A stretch of DNA of 64,000 nucleotides from G963663495 sp963663495. Lineage in GTDB: Bacteria > Bacteroidota > Rhodothermia > Rhodothermales > Bin80. Positions within the stretch are counted from its first letter, which is position 1, and each line of letters starts with the position of its first letter. The stretch is from contig OY760427.1 of the NCBI GenBank assembly GCA_963663495.1, positions 2,108,001 through 2,172,000 on the forward strand. Reading direction: 5' to 3'. Below the pieces are notes generated by a model. It was given only the letters and a program-made list of their open reading frames with translations, did no database searches and was not told the origin of the DNA. Below are positions 62,191 to 64,000 of this stretch, in pieces. The position numbers and the translations under genes are program-made.

Positions 62191-63816
62191 ATGGGATCCT
62201 GTGCGACGCTCAAACGTTCAGAAACCCCAATACTCATTCACCCTGTAACACACCCGATGCAAGATCCCAAATCCAACCTTCTGTTCGCTTGCCAGTTCAA
62301 TAAATCCGTTAAAGTTGTACGCTCCAAGACCGATAATCTAACATCGGATGCCGGCGTCATTCCTATGCGCCTGCTCATGGTGATCAGCACCTTGGCATGC
62401 CGACTCACTTCCGTGCTTAAGGACAATCGGTCCCAAGCTCGGATTACGCATAGCCTTGAGGAGTTAGTGCGGCAGTTACTGCTGCAACATGTGCAGGGGT
62501 GGGGACGTCAGTCAGATGCGGACAAGCTTCGAAGGGACCCCGCCATGCGCGTGGCCACTTCTTCCAAAAGGGGTATGAGGGCATTACAGGACGATAGGTC
62601 CCTGGCATCCCAGCCAACCATGTCTCGCTTCGTGCACATGTTGGCCGGGAAAAAGAATTTCAAGAAGTTGCGCCTTTTTGTAGAGACATTCGCCATGGAG
62701 CACCTGCTGCAGCGTGGTGGCGGGAAGCGCCGCCCCGAGGTGGTCTTTGATGTGGACGGTGTACCGGTAGATACACATGGCAAGCAGCAGGGCAGCAAGT
62801 GGAACGGATATTACAAGCGCACCATCTTTCTGCCCCTTATCGCCATATGCGGTGAGTCGGGCGACATGTTGGGGGCGGAATTGCGAGGGGGCACGAAGAA
62901 TGTGGTGAAGGACTGCTACGGTTTCATTCGACGCATTGGGCTGGCATTGCGTGAACATGTGGCCGACAAGGTCATTGTCCGATTGGACGCAGGCTTCAAC
63001 AGTGGCGAATTATGTGATAAGCTGGAGAACGACCGTATCGGCTACGTGATGCGTCTGAAAGGGAACGATGTGATTGACGGGCTTGCGGCGCCTCATTTGG
63101 AGGGTGATCAGCCGTCGGACGAATGCTACCACGAACTGCGCTACCGTGCAAAGTGCTGGTCCGTAGAGCGTCGTGTGGTGCTCGTGGTTGTTCCGGTGCC
63201 GGGAGAGCTTTTTCCGCGGCATTTCTATCTGATCACCGATCTGGATGTAGAAGCCTATCCGGCAGAGCAGCTTGTGAATCTGTACCGGAAGAGAGGAAAG
63301 GCGGAAAAGCACTTCGGGGAGCTGAATGCGGCTTGCTCCATGGCGCTGTCGTCGGTTCTCCGTCCGAAGACACACTATAAGGGCCGGCCTGTAGTGCGGG
63401 TGCCTGATGAGTCGGAGCCTGATGAGTCGGAACAGGATGAGTCGGAGCCTGATGAGTCGGAACAGGATGAGTCGGAACAGGATGAGTCGGAACAGGATGG
63501 GTCGGAACAGGATGGGTCGGAACAGGATGGGTCGGAACAGGATGCCGAGATCCGAGCCGAGAACGAGGTCCTGCTACAGGTATACCTTCTAACTTATCAG
63601 CTCATGCATGTGGGGCGCTGCCTTATGCGAGAGCCTGACGAATCCCAGATAAGTCTGAGCACCTATCGCGAGCGTGTACTCAAGGTGGGGGCCCGCTTCG
63701 TACAACACGCGCGCAACATCGTTATCCACATTGCCGCCAGCGCAGATGCTGCATGGGAGCAATTTTGGCGACGTTATTGTCAACTCACATGGATCACGCT
63801 TCCCTTGAAGAGCTAG
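62191..63816 (+). CDS. IS1380-family transposase, complete copy
   Basis: The 541-residue DDE transposase has the catalytic Asp in EVVFDVDGVPVDT, the second in VIVRLDAGFNSGEL, and the YRKRGKAEKHFGELNAA signature with the catalytic Glu. LASQPTMSRFVHML in the N-terminal half is typical of IS1380. The ATG at 62191 is the first of the frame; an ATG at 62257 (MQDPKSN) is an equally credible start, matching usual family N-termini. Between the catalytic Glu block and the C-terminal domain lies an acidic repeat of nine DESEQ-like units. The left copy has eighteen. Confidence 0.92.
   Translation: MGSCATLKRSETPILIHPVTHPMQDPKSNLLFACQFNKSVKVVRSKTDNLTSDAGVIPMRLLMVISTLACRLTSVLKDNRSQARITHSLEELVRQLLLQHVQGWGRQSDADKLRRDPAMRVATSSKRGMRALQDDRSLASQPTMSRFVHMLAGKKNFKKLRLFVETFAMEHLLQRGGGKRRPEVVFDVDGVPVDTHGKQQGSKWNGYYKRTIFLPLIAICGESGDMLGAELRGGTKNVVKDCYGFIRRIGLALREHVADKVIVRLDAGFNSGELCDKLENDRIGYVMRLKGNDVIDGLAAPHLEGDQPSDECYHELRYRAKCWSVERRVVLVVVPVPGELFPRHFYLITDLDVEAYPAEQLVNLYRKRGKAEKHFGELNAACSMALSSVLRPKTHYKGRPVVRVPDESEPDESEQDESEPDESEQDESEQDESEQDGSEQDGSEQDGSEQDAEIRAENEVLLQVYLLTYQLMHVGRCLMREPDESQISLSTYRERVLKVGARFVQHARNIVIHIAASADAAWEQFWRRYCQLTWITLPLKS
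63406..63540 (+). repeat. 15-bp tandem repeat inside IS1380 transposase, 9 units
   Basis: Nine 15-bp units GATGAGTCGGAGCCT / GATGrGTCGGAACAG encode DESEP, DESEQ and DGSEQ. They are in frame and flanked by VVRVP and DAEIRAENE. The left copy contains exactly twice as many units. Confidence 0.95.
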
Positions 63817-64000
63817 CCAAGTCATATTTGCGCCTGCGCTTCGACACCGCAGGCGCCCAACGCGGAAAGCGGAAAGAGAAGGTAGGCAGAGGTGTGTCTA
63901 CCCGACAGACGTCTTCCCAAAATCTCGGTAATGTGACCGCTATCGAGTCGGGAAAAGGGCCTAAACTGGTGTTTTCAGCCCCTCTCATGGTCGTCCCTAC
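63817..64000. other. 3' non-coding region of the IS1380 element
   Basis: Sequence after the transposase stop codon. It contains the inverted repeat GCGCCTGCG/CGCAGGCGC (about 63830-63857). The terminal repeat expected at the element end is not recognisable within the window. Confidence 0.4.

Larger units (their letters stand above)
62108..64000 (+). mobile_element. IS1380-family insertion sequence, right copy
   Basis: Starts CCTCCCTTATTCATGAGGGAG and is inverted relative to the copy at the left edge. The right end is not clearly visible before the window stops. It interrupts the type IIG-like gene. Confidence 0.85.

Noticed and set aside
1..64000. A 60-kb composite transposon bounded by IS1380
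   Set aside because: The interior includes core genes (icd, pdh, asnS), and both IS copies are separately inserted into other genes (IS66, restriction-modification).

Overview
The window looks like a chromosomal segment of a Bacteroidota-like bacterium, most plausibly of the Rhodothermota/Balneolota group. The reasons are a very large secreted protein ending in a Por/type IX secretion sorting domain (YPNPFNPATSIQIDLPENA... style), an E1-alpha/E1-beta/E2 pyruvate dehydrogenase operon, and an asparaginyl-tRNA synthetase with a long charged insertion. No rRNA, tRNA or CRISPR array was seen.

Layout. 1-3.5 kb: an IS1380 copy (running off the left edge) inserted in an IS66 remnant, followed by an ORF-less group II intron. 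3.7-18.8 kb: a defence island holding a tnpB element, an AAA ATPase + DUF3226 TOPRIM pair, a short run with a queuosine-tRNA-mannosyltransferase-like enzyme and a MazG-like hydrolase, a decayed Panacea gene, a multi-ubiquitin / E2 / JAB-E1 / AAA ATPase / PIN operon, and a DRT2-type antiviral reverse transcriptase with a structured leader. 18.8-26.8 kb: a pile-up of IS66, nested group II introns, an IS256 remnant and its repeated tail, and an intact IS66 with an 8-bp target duplication. 26.9-31.1 kb: a visibly G+C-richer, plasmid-like scar (ParA cassette, secreted HNH nuclease, broken genes). 31.7-39.1 kb: two further two-gene defence candidates (DUF262+HEPN; AAA+PD-(D/E)XK-like) around IS1595 and tnpB elements. 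39.2-53.2 kb: housekeeping genes (icd, a dolichol-phosphate-mannose-synthase-like GT2, pdhA-pdhB-pdhC, a phosphoesterase, the giant secreted protein, asnS). 53.2-64 kb: IS66 relics, an IS4 transposase, an NCS2 permease, a DNA methyltransferase and a type IIG-like restriction-modification gene broken by a second IS1380 copy.

How the parts fit. The defence genes are arranged as tight, mostly translationally coupled cassettes separated by mobile elements; several elements landed between or inside defence genes. The most interesting cassette is the ubiquitin-like conjugation operon (two-Ubl protein, E2-like protein, JAB-E1 fusion) that continues without a gap into an AAA ATPase and a PIN-domain protein. 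It is interrupted between its first and second genes by a tnpB element whose perfect 8-bp target duplication lets the original operon be reconstructed.

A second notable point is the tnpB elements. All three copies are exactly 1457 bp and have terminal inverted repeats. Two have 8-bp target duplications, which is not how IS200/IS605 elements move. Their end module is shared with sequences around a resident IS1595-family transposase, suggesting DDE-transposase mobilisation in trans. All functional statements are from reading the sequence and remembered family features; no database search was run.
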